DNA of 24,374 nucleotides from Phosphoribacter sp044220725 (GCA_044220725.1 JBGAQN010000062.1:1-24374), one strand, 5' to 3'; positions 15,479 to 23,239 are shown, counted from the first letter of the stretch. Numbers and translations are program-made. The notes: generated by a model not told the origin, from the letters alone.

Positions 15479-16254
15479 CGACCCTCGAAGCGCGCCTTGC
15501 CAGGACCGTTGGCGACGAACGATTCCATGCCGACGAGGCGATCATGGGTGGCGAACAGCGCCGAGAACAGGGACTTCTCCAGCGCTAGTCCGGAGTCCAA
15601 GTCGAGTTCGCCGCCGCGATCGATTGCCTCCTTGGCCGCCTTGAGGGCGAACCGCGGGCCCTTGATGAGCTGGAGCATCCAGTCGCGGGCGGCGGCATAC
15701 ACCTGCGCGTCCGGGACCACCCGGTCGACCAGGCCGATCGCGAGCGCCTCGTCAGCCGTGATGAACCGACCCGAGAAGATGAGCTCCTTGGCCTTCGCCG
15801 GGCCGACCAAGCGGGTGAGCCGCTGCGTGCCGCCGGCCCCCGGAATGATGCCCAGGAGGATCTCGGGCTGGCCGAGCTGGGCGGACTCACCGGCGATCCG
15901 GAAGTCACAGCACATCGCCAACTCACAGCCGCCGCCGAGGGCATACCCGGTGATCGCAGCGACCGACGGCTTGGGGATCCGGGCGAGCGTCGTCGTGAAC
16001 GAGTGCAAGCCTTCGACGGCCACCGCCATGTCGGTGTAGGACATCGCCTGCATTTCCTTGATGTCCGCGCCGGCCGCGAACACCCGCTCACCGCCGTAGA
16101 CGATGACTGCGGCGACGTCGTCGCGCGCTGTCGCCTCCCGCGCGCATTCCTCGATCTCGTTTTGGACCTGGAGGTTGAGCGCATTCATCTTCGGGCGGTC
16201 CAGCCGGATCGTCCCGATGCCCTCGGCCACCTCAAGCCGCACGAACTCACCCAT
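15475..16254 (-). CDS. Enoyl-CoA hydratase/isomerase family protein
   Basis: This crotonase-fold enzyme most likely hydrates trans-2-enoyl-CoA in fatty-acid beta-oxidation. The oxyanion-hole segments are FAAGADIKEM (around residue 60-69) and ALGGGCELA (105-113). The two catalytic glutamates of true hydratases are both present, Glu111 and Glu131, at the canonical 20-residue spacing, followed by GIIPGAGGTQRL. Length 259 aa is normal. ATG 16254 shares one base with the upstream stop (TGATG) and has a strong AAGGAGGAGG site that also encodes the C-terminal EGGG of the previous protein. It is the middle gene of a three-gene overlapped operon. EtfBA lies downstream and would accept electrons from the same pathway. 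Confidence 0.93.
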   Translation of the reverse strand: MGEFVRLEVAEGIGTIRLDRPKMNALNLQVQNEIEECAREATARDDVAAVIVYGGERVFAAGADIKEMQAMSYTDMAVAVEGLHSFTTTLARIPKPSVAAITGYALGGGCELAMCCDFRIAGESAQLGQPEILLGIIPGAGGTQRLTRLVGPAKAKELIFSGRFITADEALAIGLVDRVVPDAQVYAAARDWMLQLIKGPRFALKAAKEAIDRGGELDLDSGLALEKSLFSALFATHDRLVGMESFVANGPGKARFEGR

Positions 16255-16724
16255 CACTGACCTCCTCCTTCCGGCGCGTCGTCGCGCTCTTGGTCCCACG
16301 AGCCATACCACGCACCGACCACCTGCAGCACGAGGGTGACAGCCAACTGCAGGAGTTGGCCCAGGTCGGCACCGGGCAGGACGACCATGTCGGTCGTCAC
16401 GACGAGGTTGTCACCTGCGATCCCTACCTTGGCGACCTGCCACTGCAGGTTGATGTCGTTGCACCGCTGCAGTTGTGCGGTCAGCTCCGCTGGCGCCGGG
16501 TCACCGATCTGCCATTGGCCGAACACCCGCATCACCGGGAAGTCGCCGTCCTGGCATCGGACGAAGAGCTGCTGGGCCGGGTCGCCGACGTGGAAGGCCA
16601 CATCGCCGTCAGAGTCGATCGATGGCCGGATCTGCAGATCGTGCAGGACATCCAGCACCCGTCCACGCAACGGATGTTCATCTGCTGGCGGCGGGAAGTT
16701 GGGCAGGGCGGTCGGATCCGTCAT
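16254..16724 (-). CDS. YbjN-domain protein
   Basis: The 156-aa protein resembles the YbjN/type III secretion chaperone-like fold: an N-terminal helix (RGRVLDVLHDLQIRPSIDSDGDVAF), a beta-sheet with QQLFVRCQDGDFPVMRVFGQW, and a helix-strand pair LQRCNDINLQWQVAKVGIAGDNLVVTTDM, ending in a hydrophobic helix. YbjN-like proteins are linked to stress responses and act as adaptors; the target is unknown. I use ATG 16724 rather than one 57 nt upstream, which would run into glgX. A TACGGT box 6 nt before the ATG suggests a leaderless transcript. It overlaps echA by one base and is divergent from glgX, with only 34 nt between start codons. Confidence 0.75.
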   Translation of the reverse strand: MTDPTALPNFPPPADEHPLRGRVLDVLHDLQIRPSIDSDGDVAFHVGDPAQQLFVRCQDGDFPVMRVFGQWQIGDPAPAELTAQLQRCNDINLQWQVAKVGIAGDNLVVTTDMVVLPGADLGQLLQLAVTLVLQVVGAWYGSWDQERDDAPEGGGQ

Positions 16725-16730
16725 GCCCCC

Positions 16731-16736
16731 ACCGTA
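16731..16736 (-). promoter_or_regulatory. Putative -10 box of the YbjN-echA operon
   Basis: TACGGT on the minus strand ends 6 nt before the ATG, fitting TANNNT and a leaderless start. It lies 9 bp from the opposing glgX box (16746-16751), so the two promoters overlap. Confidence 0.35.
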
Positions 16737-16745
16737 GTCTCCGCC

Positions 16746-16751
16746 TAGGCT
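16746..16751 (+). promoter_or_regulatory. Putative -10 box of glgX
   Basis: TAGGCT ends 7 nt before the glgX ATG (16759), and no good ribosome site is present (only GGGCGG). This is the layout of a leaderless actinobacterial promoter. Its -35 region would fall over the YbjN start codon. Confidence 0.4.
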
Positions 16752-16758
16752 GGGCGGC

Positions 16759-18906
16759 ATGTTGCCTCGATCTCTCGCCACCCGGGACCATCCGCCCGCG
16801 CCCGGCGTCAGCCTGGTCGAGGGCGGGGCCCAGGTGTGTGTGTATGCCGGTCACGCCGACGCTCTGGAGGTGTGCCTGTTTGAACCCGGAGACACCCGAG
16901 GAGAGTCCGAGCGTCGGATCCCGTTGACCGACCGGGTCCACGGGTATTGGTTCGGCTTCGTCCCAGGCATGGGCCTCGGGCAACGCTACGGCCTGCGCGC
17001 GACCGGTCCGTGGTCGCCCCACGACGGGTTGCGCTACAACCCGGCCAAGCTGCTCCTGGACCCCTATGCGCGCGCGATCGAAGGCGCAGTCACGTGGGTG
17101 CCGGAGGTTTACGGTCACCGCACCTCCTCCGACCTTCGCCCCGCGGACCTGTATGCCGCCGACGACCGCGACTCCGCGGCATACGTGCCGCGCGGGGTGG
17201 TCGTCGACGAAAGGTTCGACTGGGGCGCGGACCGTGCGCCGGCCCGGGCGATGTCCGAGTCGGTGATCTACGAAACGCACGTGCGCAACCTGACGATGCG
17301 GCTGCCGGGCGTGCCCACTCAGTTGCGCGGGACGTATGCCGGGCTGGCTCACCCCGCGACGATCGACTACCTCACCCGGCTGGGGATCACTGCGGTCGAG
17401 TTGCTTCCGGTCCACACGTTCACCACAGAGCCGGAGGTGTGGCGCCGCGGGCTGGTCAATCACTGGGGCTACAACACCTTGGGCTTCTTCGCCCCGCATG
17501 CCCGTTATGCCGCCGCCCGCGACCCGCAGGGGGCTGTGGACGAATTCAAGGGCATGGTCAAGCTCCTGCATGCGGCCGGGATCGAGGTGTTGCTCGACGT
17601 GGTCTACAACCACACCGCCGAACAATCGGCGCGCGGGGCGACGTTGTCCTGGCGGGGCCTGGACAACCGCGCCTACTACCGCTTGGACGGCCGCGGCGAC
17701 GACATCGACGTGACCGGGTGCGGCAACACGCTCGATGTTCGGCACGTCGCCACCGTTCGGATGATCCTGGACTCGCTGCGCTATTGGGTGCAGGAGTGCC
17801 ACGTCGACGGGTTCCGCTTTGACCTGGCGGTGGCGCTGGGGCGCGGGAAGAACGACGAGTTCGACCCAGACCACCCGCTGCTCATCGCGCTGCGGACGGA
17901 CCCGGTGCTCTCGCAGGTCAAGAACATCGCCGAGCCGTGGGACCTGGGGATCCAGGGTTGGCGGACCGGGCAGTTCCCACCTCCCTTCTCGGAGTGGAAT
18001 GACCGCTACCGCGACCGGGTCCGGTCCTTCTGGCTGACCGATCTGGCCCGGAACCTGTCCGGTCAGCCCGGCCACGGCGTGCAGGACCTGGCGACGAGGT
18101 TGGCCGGGTCGGCCGACCTGTTCCACCACCGTGACCGGGGACCGATCGCATCGGTCAATTTCATTGCAGCGCATGACGGTTTCACGACCGCCGACCTCAC
18201 GGCATACAACCACAAGCACAATGAGGACAACCGCGAGGACAACCGCGACGGATCCGACAACAACTGCTCCTGGAACCACGGCATCGAAGGCCAGATCGAC
18301 GACGGGGTCTCCATGCTGCGGCACCGATCGATGCGCAACCTGCTCGGGACCTTGTTGGTGTCGACCGGGGTGCCGATGATCAACGGCGGCGACGAGATCG
18401 GGCGCACCCAACACGGCAACAACAACGCCTTCTGCCAGGACAACGAGACCTCGTGGTACGACTGGGCGTTGCAGCCATGGCAGGAGGATCTCTTGGCCAC
18501 GACGTCGTTCCTCGTGAAGCTGCGAGCGGACTACCCGGTGCTGCGGCAGCGTGATTTCTTCAGTGGCGGGCCGGTCCATCTCGACGGGTCGAAGGACCTG
18601 GAATGGTTCGCGGCGGACGGACGGCCGATGACCATGGATCGCTGGGGCGACGATCGGACGCGCACCCTGCAGATGCTGCTTAATGGCGCCGAGGAGCAGC
18701 ACGCCTCGCTGCTAGTCGTCTTCCATGGCGACGCCCACGAGGGGTCGGTAACCCTGCCCCAGCCGCCTGGGCTCACGGCATACGACCTGCTGTGGGACAG
18801 CGCCTGGGACCGGCCGCTGGAGTCGCCGGTGGCGGTGAGCCTCGACGAGCCGGCCGTGCTGCTACCCGCCTCGATGCGGATCTATCGCGCCGTCGACCCC
18901 ACCTGA
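16759..18906 (+). CDS. glgX: Glycogen debranching enzyme GlgX (GH13, isoamylase type)
   Basis: GlgX hydrolyses alpha-1,6 branches of phosphorylase-limit glycogen. The 715-aa protein begins with a CBM48-like domain (~15-105), then the GH13 barrel with all four conserved regions: DVVYNH (280-285), GFRFDLAVA with nucleophile Asp355, AEPWD with acid/base Glu392, and AAHDGFT with Asp473. The debrancher-typical NHKHNEDNREDNRDG and NNAFCQDNETSWYDW segments follow, then a C-terminal beta domain. The start is the ATG immediately downstream of a TANNNT box. It carries six GTATGCCG motifs, all read as Tyr-Ala or Ala-Tyr. Downstream lies a 51-bp repeat array instead of a standard terminator. GlgP and GlgE are encoded nearby. 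Confidence 0.96.
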   Translation: MLPRSLATRDHPPAPGVSLVEGGAQVCVYAGHADALEVCLFEPGDTRGESERRIPLTDRVHGYWFGFVPGMGLGQRYGLRATGPWSPHDGLRYNPAKLLLDPYARAIEGAVTWVPEVYGHRTSSDLRPADLYAADDRDSAAYVPRGVVVDERFDWGADRAPARAMSESVIYETHVRNLTMRLPGVPTQLRGTYAGLAHPATIDYLTRLGITAVELLPVHTFTTEPEVWRRGLVNHWGYNTLGFFAPHARYAAARDPQGAVDEFKGMVKLLHAAGIEVLLDVVYNHTAEQSARGATLSWRGLDNRAYYRLDGRGDDIDVTGCGNTLDVRHVATVRMILDSLRYWVQECHVDGFRFDLAVALGRGKNDEFDPDHPLLIALRTDPVLSQVKNIAEPWDLGIQGWRTGQFPPPFSEWNDRYRDRVRSFWLTDLARNLSGQPGHGVQDLATRLAGSADLFHHRDRGPIASVNFIAAHDGFTTADLTAYNHKHNEDNREDNRDGSDNNCSWNHGIEGQIDDGVSMLRHRSMRNLLGTLLVSTGVPMINGGDEIGRTQHGNNNAFCQDNETSWYDWALQPWQEDLLATTSFLVKLRADYPVLRQRDFFSGGPVHLDGSKDLEWFAADGRPMTMDRWGDDRTRTLQMLLNGAEEQHASLLVVFHGDAHEGSVTLPQPPGLTAYDLLWDSAWDRPLESPVAVSLDEPAVLLPASMRIYRAVDPT

Positions 18907-18944
18907 CCGGCAGTCCCTCACCTCCGCTCGACCCCCGTCGGCCT

Positions 18945-19129
18945 CCCCGAAAACCTCACACCCGCCGACGTTTTCGGGCCGCCCCACCCCGCCGTCCCCG
19001 AAAACCTCACACCCGCCGACGTTTTCGGGCCGCCCCACCCCGTCGTCCCCGAAAACCTCACACCCGCCGACGTTTTCGGGCTCAAGCACGCCTTGCACGC
19101 CCGACTTCCTCACACTCGCCGACGTTCTC
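18945..19129 (-). repeat. Left repeat array (51-bp period) of the GTGTGAGG family
   Basis: This fills most of the 355-nt gene-free stretch between glgX and the DUF559 gene. Three near-identical units start at 18945, 18996 and 19047; each has a 34-nt core whose ends, CCCGAAAAC and GTTTTCGGG, form a 9-bp stem, plus a 17-nt G/C-rich linker. A fourth diverged core lies at 19100-19129. On the minus strand each core reads ACGTCGGCG(G/A)GTGTGAGG followed by TTTTCGGG or AAGTCGGG. The units do not differ like CRISPR spacers. Confidence 0.85.
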
Positions 19130-19184
19130 TTGAAGCCCCCTCCAACACGGTGCAATCGACCCGACTCCGCACGCAGGCGCCCCT

Positions 19185-19193
19185 TGTGGATAA
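19185..19193 (-). promoter_or_regulatory. DnaA-box-like 9-mer upstream of the DUF559 gene
   Basis: TGTGGATAA here is the exact complement of the consensus DnaA box TTATCCACA. It is single, 69 nt upstream of the DUF559 start, so it is not an origin; it may be a binding site or part of the promoter of that gene. Confidence 0.4.
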
Positions 19194-19261
19194 CTCCAGC
19201 AGGACCCGTCGGTGATCGGGCATTCTCGCTGGAGAGTCAGCAGAACAGGAGGGCGATCTCG

Positions 19262-20215
19262 ATGACCCCCAACACCGAACGGGTCAGCCAACCCAATGCC
19301 TTGGACGTCGACCGGCCGTTCCGACGACGGGATGCGCTGCGCGCGGGGCTTACCGACCAGGACCTCATCAGCCCGAGGTTTCGTCGTCTGTTGCACGGCA
19401 TCTACATCAGCGCGGCCGCCGAGATAACCCCCACAACCCGGGTCCTCGCGGCCATGCGGACCACAACCCGGCCATGTTTCGCAACCCATCACACCGCGGC
19501 CGGGCTGCTGGGCGCCGCGGTCCCCGCTTCGGCGTGGACCCACCTCGGCACCCTCAAGGGCGCGATGACCGTCCGCCGACAGATCAGGATTCGCCGGTAT
19601 GCCGTCCCACCTCCACTTGCTCGCCGCTCGCCGCTGCCCTGCACGGATGCTGCTCAGACCTTCCTCGACTTGGCGGACTGCCTGGAGCTGGTCGATTTGG
19701 TCGTGCTTGGTGACGGTCTGGTCAGCCAAGGTCACATCACCCCGGTCGGCCTGGTCAAGGCGGCCCGGGATCATGAAGGCCCCGGTGCCAGACTCGCTCG
19801 TCTGGCCGCCGGATATGTCCGCTCAGGCGTGGACTCGCCCATGGAGACCCGGGTCCGCATGCTGTTCGTGCTGGCCGGCTTCCCCGAGCCGGACGTCAAC
19901 ATTGAGGTGTTTGACGACTCAGGTCGGTTGCGCTACCGGATCGATCTGGCCTGGACAGGGGCCAAAGTTGCGGTCGAATACGACGGTCGTCATCACATCA
20001 GCCGAGAGGACCAGTGGACCTACGACATTCGTCGGCGGGAGGAGTTGGAGGCCGACGGGTGGACGTTCCTCATTCTGACGGCCGCAGACATCTTCCGCAC
20101 GCCAGGGTCGACGCTCGACCGGGCCGAGAGCCTGCTGGCCGCTCGCGGCATACGCATCCGGCGGCGTCGCGACTGGAGTGACCACTTCCCGGCCAGGCCA
20201 CCCCTGGCTGGCTGA
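19262..20215 (+). CDS. AbiEi-like/DUF559 (Vsr-fold, PD-(D/E)XK-type) protein
   Basis: Two parts are visible in this 317-aa protein. Residues ~18-60 (FRRRDALRAGL...RFRRLLHGIYIS) look like the winged-helix N-terminus of AbiEi-type antitoxins. Residues ~190-297 match DUF559: Glu195 in DSPMETR, Asp228 in YRIDLAW, and Glu239/Asp241 in KVAVEYDGRHH, followed by the helix around Arg257-Glu263 and WTFLILTAADIF. This is the putative metal-dependent nuclease core. No cognate AbiEii toxin gene is adjacent. ATG 19262 has AGGAGGG 8 nt upstream, a clear start; the frame remains open to an earlier ATG at 19130 inside the repeat array, which is rejected. The gene sits between glgX and glgP and is flanked on both sides by oppositely oriented arrays of the same repeat family. 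Confidence 0.8.
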   Translation: MTPNTERVSQPNALDVDRPFRRRDALRAGLTDQDLISPRFRRLLHGIYISAAAEITPTTRVLAAMRTTTRPCFATHHTAAGLLGAAVPASAWTHLGTLKGAMTVRRQIRIRRYAVPPPLARRSPLPCTDAAQTFLDLADCLELVDLVVLGDGLVSQGHITPVGLVKAARDHEGPGARLARLAAGYVRSGVDSPMETRVRMLFVLAGFPEPDVNIEVFDDSGRLRYRIDLAWTGAKVAVEYDGRHHISREDQWTYDIRRREELEADGWTFLILTAADIFRTPGSTLDRAESLLAARGIRIRRRRDWSDHFPARPPLAG

Positions 20216-20275
20216 TCTGGCCAGGACCGGGGCTCCTCGCACTCGTCGGCGGCCCTCGTGTCCCGACTCAAAGAA

Positions 20276-20459
20276 GTTCTCGGCGGGTGTGAGGAATTCG
20301 AGACACACCCAGACCCCGACCCCCGAAAACACCCGCGGGTGTGAGGAATTCGAGGCACACCCAGACCCCGACCCCCGAAAACACCCGCCGGTGTGAGGAA
20401 TTCGGGAGGATGCCGGGCCCGGAGCCGCGAAAACATCGGCGAGTGTGAGGAATTCGGGA
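20276..20459 (+). repeat. Right repeat array (52-bp period) of the GTGTGAGG family
   Basis: Four copies of GTGTGAGGAATTCG begin at 20287, 20339, 20391 and 20443, exactly 52 bp apart. Each is preceded by a (G/A)-rich CGAAAAC...CGGCG-like segment except the first, which has GTTCTCGGCG. Inter-unit linkers are similar in copies 1-2 and diverge in 3-4. The array fills most of the 361-nt gene-free gap between the DUF559 gene and glgP. It is in the opposite orientation to the left array, so the two arrays point outward from the gene. Confidence 0.85.
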
Positions 20460-20498
20460 AGGTCGGGGACGGCTTGTCCCTGACGGCCCCCGGACGCT

Positions 20499-20536
20499 GC
20501 GACGCGGCATCCCCCGGGGAGGGTATGCCGCGTCGC
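20499..20536. terminator. Hairpin between convergent DUF559 gene and glgP
   Basis: GCGACGCGGCAT (20499-20510) is a perfect inverted repeat of ATGCCGCGTCGC (20525-20536): a 12-bp stem and a 14-nt loop, 40 nt past the glgP stop. The right arm contains an exact GTATGCCG (20523-20530); the left arm has the near-copy CGGCATCC. It is probably a bidirectional terminator. Confidence 0.6.
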
Positions 20537-20576
20537 TGGCGATAGGTCCACCCGTCGCCAAGGCGCGTGCCCCCAC

Positions 20577-23171
20577 TCAGGCGTTGGCGACCAGGCCGAG
20601 CTCGCTGGAAGCCACGAGCCCCTTGTGCTTGGGCAGCACGCGGACCGTGTAACCGAACGTCCCCGTCTGGGTCAGCGTCACCGTCCCGGAGAACTGGTGC
20701 CGATCGCCCTCGTAGCTTTCGGTGTGTTTGAGTTTGACGACCGTCGGACGCCGGATGGTGTCGTCCCGGTCCGACGACGCGCCATAGACGATCTGCACCC
20801 GCACCTCGTCGGCCCGCAGCGTCCCCAGGTCGACATACGCCCGAACCGTCAACTCGTCACCGACCTGCGGCGAGTCCGAGACGCCCGAGGACTCCACATG
20901 CTCGACGCGCACCGAAGGCCACGCAGCCCGGATCTTGCTCTTGTATGCCGCGAGCTCCCGTGCGCCGGTGTACTTCGGTCCGTCGAGCGACCACCCGGCC
21001 CGAGCGGCCGGGCCATAGAGCGCCGTGACGTAGTCGCGGACCATCCGGGTGGCGAGCACCTTGGGGCCAAGGGTCTCCAGCGTGTGCAGGAGCAGCTCCA
21101 TCCAGTGCAGCGGCAGGCCGTTTTCGTTCTGGTCGTAGAAGTGCACCCGGACGCTGTTCTCGATGAGGTCGTAGAGCGCGGCAGCCTCGATGTCGTCGCG
21201 GCGCTCCGGGTCCTGGACCCCGTCGGCAGTCGGGATCGCCCAGCCGTTCTGGCCGTCGAACCACTCGTCCCACCACCCGTCGAGGATCGACAAGTTGAGC
21301 CCGCCGTTGAGCGCCGCCTTCATGCCCGACGTCCCGCACGCCTCGAAGGGCCGCAAGGGGTTGTTGAGCCACACATCGCAACCCGGGTAGAGCACCTGGG
21401 CCATCTCGATGTCGTAGTTGGGCAGGAAGACGATGCGGTGACGCACCTCGGGGTCGTCGGCAAACTGGACCATCTGCTGGATGAGGCGCTTGCCCAGATC
21501 GTCGGCCGGGTGGGACTTCCCGGCGATGACCAACTGCACCGGGCGCTTCTTGTCCAACAGGATCTTCTTGAGCCGAGCCGGGTCCCGCAGCATCAAGGTG
21601 AGTCGCTTGTAGGTCGGCACCCGTCGGGCGAACCCGATGGTCAAGACGTCGGGGTCGAGGATCTCTTCGGTCCACTTCAGCTCGGCCGCCGAGGCGCCGC
21701 GCTCCAACCAGGCGGCGCGCACGCGCCGCCGAGCGTCGATGACGAGCTGCTCGCGCAGCTGCCGCTTGATCGCCCACATGAGGTCCCAGTTGACAGTCCG
21801 GATCTGTTCCCACCCACCGTCCCGGTCCAGTCCGCCGGGTCCGAGGTGGTTCTCGGCGAACTCGAGCATCCGTCGGTCGACCCACGTGGGGGCGTGCACA
21901 CCGTTGGTAATGCTGCCGATCGGCACCTCGTCATGGTCGAAGCCAGGCCACAGCCCGTCGAACATGTCCCGGCTGACCTGACCGTGCAGCAGCGACACTC
22001 CGTTAGCCCGCTGCGCCAACCGCAGGCCCATGAGCGCCATGTTGAACATCGCCGGGTCGCCGCCGTCGTAGGTCTCGGCTCCCAGCGCGAGCAGTCGGTC
22101 CAGCGGTATGCCGGTCATCGCACAGTCCCCGCCGAAGTAGACGTGGATCTTGTCCGCAAGGAACCGGTCGATGCCCGCCGGCACCGGCGTGTGCGTGGTG
22201 AACACCGTCGAGGCCCGCACCGCTTCGAGCGCCTCGTCGAAGGTGAGCCGATGGTCGCGGACCAGTTCGGAAATCCGCTCGATCCCCAGGAACCCGGCGT
22301 GCCCCTCGTTGGTGTGATAAACGTCTGGCTCGGGAGCCCCGGTGAGCCGGGACCACGCGCGCAGCGCCCGCACGCCGCCGATGCCGAGCAATAGTTCTTG
22401 CTCCAACCGCCGGTCGCCACCCCCGCCGTACAGCGCTTCGGTGACCGCACGCGCCGCGTCGTCATTCCCAGTGACATCGGAGTCCAACAGCAGCAGCGGC
22501 ACCCGGCCGACCTGGGCCCGCCAGACGTGGGCCTTGAGGACCCGCGACCCGGGCAACCGGATCTCGATGACCGTCGGCGTCCCGTCGACCTCCCGCAGCA
22601 GCGCCAGCGGCAAGCCGTCCGGATCGAGCACCGGGTAGGCCTCCTGCTGCCACCCCAGCGCGTTGAGGGACTGCTTGAAATAGCCCGTCTTGTAGAACAG
22701 CCCCACCCCGACGATCGGCACACCGAGATCGGAAGCGGACTTGAGGTGGTCACCGGCCAGGATGCCCAAGCCGCCGGAATACTGCGGCAGCACGTGGGTG
22801 ATCCCGAACTCCGGGCTGAAGTAGGCGATGGCACGCGGCGCCCCAGCGACGCCGTCGACCTCCTGCTCGCCAGCCCAGTCCTGGTACCAGCGGGGAGCCT
22901 CGAGGTAATGGTCGAGCGCCGCCTTGGCGCTCCCGACCCGTGCGACGAACTCGGCATCCTCGGCGAGCGTGGCCAGCTCGGCCGCCGACAGGCGGGCGAG
23001 CATCTTGGTGGGGTCCTGATGACACTCCGCCCAACGCACCGGGTCGATGCTCTCGAAGAGATCCCGGGTGTGGGGGTGCCATGACCAGTGCAGGTTGAGT
23101 GCAAGGTCACCGAGCGCGGCAATGGGCTCGGGCAGGACGGTGCGGACGTTGAAGCGTCGGATGGCCTTCAC
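20577..23171 (-). CDS. glgP: Alpha-glucan phosphorylase GlgP (long actinobacterial type)
   Basis: GlgP phosphorolyses alpha-1,4-glucan ends to glucose-1-phosphate with a PLP cofactor. The 864-aa protein is the longer form with an N-terminal DUF3417-like domain (LALNLHWSWHPHTRDLFESIDP..., residues ~1-120). The catalytic core follows, with YFSPEFGI and QYSGGLGILAGDHLKSASDLG, VYHTNEGHAGF, ITNGVHAPTW, VIAGKSHPADDLGK and EACGTSGMKAALNGGLN, where Lys618 is the PLP lysine. The last ~100 residues form a beta-rich tail. GTG 23171 has TATAGT 8 nt upstream and no ribosome site, suggesting a leaderless mRNA. It is divergent from glgE (158 nt). Two GTATGCCG motifs occur, one (22106) encoding Ile as ATA. 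Confidence 0.95.
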   Translation of the reverse strand: MKAIRRFNVRTVLPEPIAALGDLALNLHWSWHPHTRDLFESIDPVRWAECHQDPTKMLARLSAAELATLAEDAEFVARVGSAKAALDHYLEAPRWYQDWAGEQEVDGVAGAPRAIAYFSPEFGITHVLPQYSGGLGILAGDHLKSASDLGVPIVGVGLFYKTGYFKQSLNALGWQQEAYPVLDPDGLPLALLREVDGTPTVIEIRLPGSRVLKAHVWRAQVGRVPLLLLDSDVTGNDDAARAVTEALYGGGGDRRLEQELLLGIGGVRALRAWSRLTGAPEPDVYHTNEGHAGFLGIERISELVRDHRLTFDEALEAVRASTVFTTHTPVPAGIDRFLADKIHVYFGGDCAMTGIPLDRLLALGAETYDGGDPAMFNMALMGLRLAQRANGVSLLHGQVSRDMFDGLWPGFDHDEVPIGSITNGVHAPTWVDRRMLEFAENHLGPGGLDRDGGWEQIRTVNWDLMWAIKRQLREQLVIDARRRVRAAWLERGASAAELKWTEEILDPDVLTIGFARRVPTYKRLTLMLRDPARLKKILLDKKRPVQLVIAGKSHPADDLGKRLIQQMVQFADDPEVRHRIVFLPNYDIEMAQVLYPGCDVWLNNPLRPFEACGTSGMKAALNGGLNLSILDGWWDEWFDGQNGWAIPTADGVQDPERRDDIEAAALYDLIENSVRVHFYDQNENGLPLHWMELLLHTLETLGPKVLATRMVRDYVTALYGPAARAGWSLDGPKYTGARELAAYKSKIRAAWPSVRVEHVESSGVSDSPQVGDELTVRAYVDLGTLRADEVRVQIVYGASSDRDDTIRRPTVVKLKHTESYEGDRHQFSGTVTLTQTGTFGYTVRVLPKHKGLVASSELGLVANA

Positions 23172-23179
23172 GGGGAGCG

Positions 23180-23185
23180 ACTATA
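23180..23185 (-). promoter_or_regulatory. Putative -10 box of glgP
   Basis: TATAGT on the minus strand ends 8 nt before the glgP GTG. A GTGAAC-like -35 lies about 16 nt further upstream. The sequence between box and start, CGCTCCCC, has no ribosome site. Confidence 0.45.
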
Positions 23186-23239
23186 GGGCGCTACCGGCCG
23201 GTTCACCGCCTCTGTCCGCGCTCGGCGAGCCGATGTCGA

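Noticed and set aside
16678..18702. 674-codon minus-strand frame opposite glgX
   Set aside because: glgX is intact with all GH13 motifs; the opposite frame has no motifs and crosses the divergent promoter.
19130..19261. N-terminal extension of the DUF559 gene from ATG 19130
   Set aside because: The ATG 19262 has an AGGAGGG site at ideal spacing; the extension would be made of the gap past the repeat array.
19262..20215. Complete type IV toxin-antitoxin (AbiE) system
   Set aside because: Only the winged-helix N-terminus resembles AbiEi; the C-terminus is DUF559 and neither neighbour encodes an AbiEii nucleotidyltransferase.
18945..20459. CRISPR array
   Set aside because: Period of 51-52 bp with linkers that are themselves nearly identical between neighbours, no unique spacers, no cas genes; the two arrays are in opposite orientation.
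20268..20576. Small minus-strand frames inside the right array
   Set aside because: Their apparent repeats (EFLTPAG-like, SRIPHTR-like) are translations of the 52-bp DNA repeat; no ribosome site or family match.
20625..22394. 589-codon plus-strand frame opposite glgP
   Set aside because: Antisense to conserved GlgP; shadow composition.
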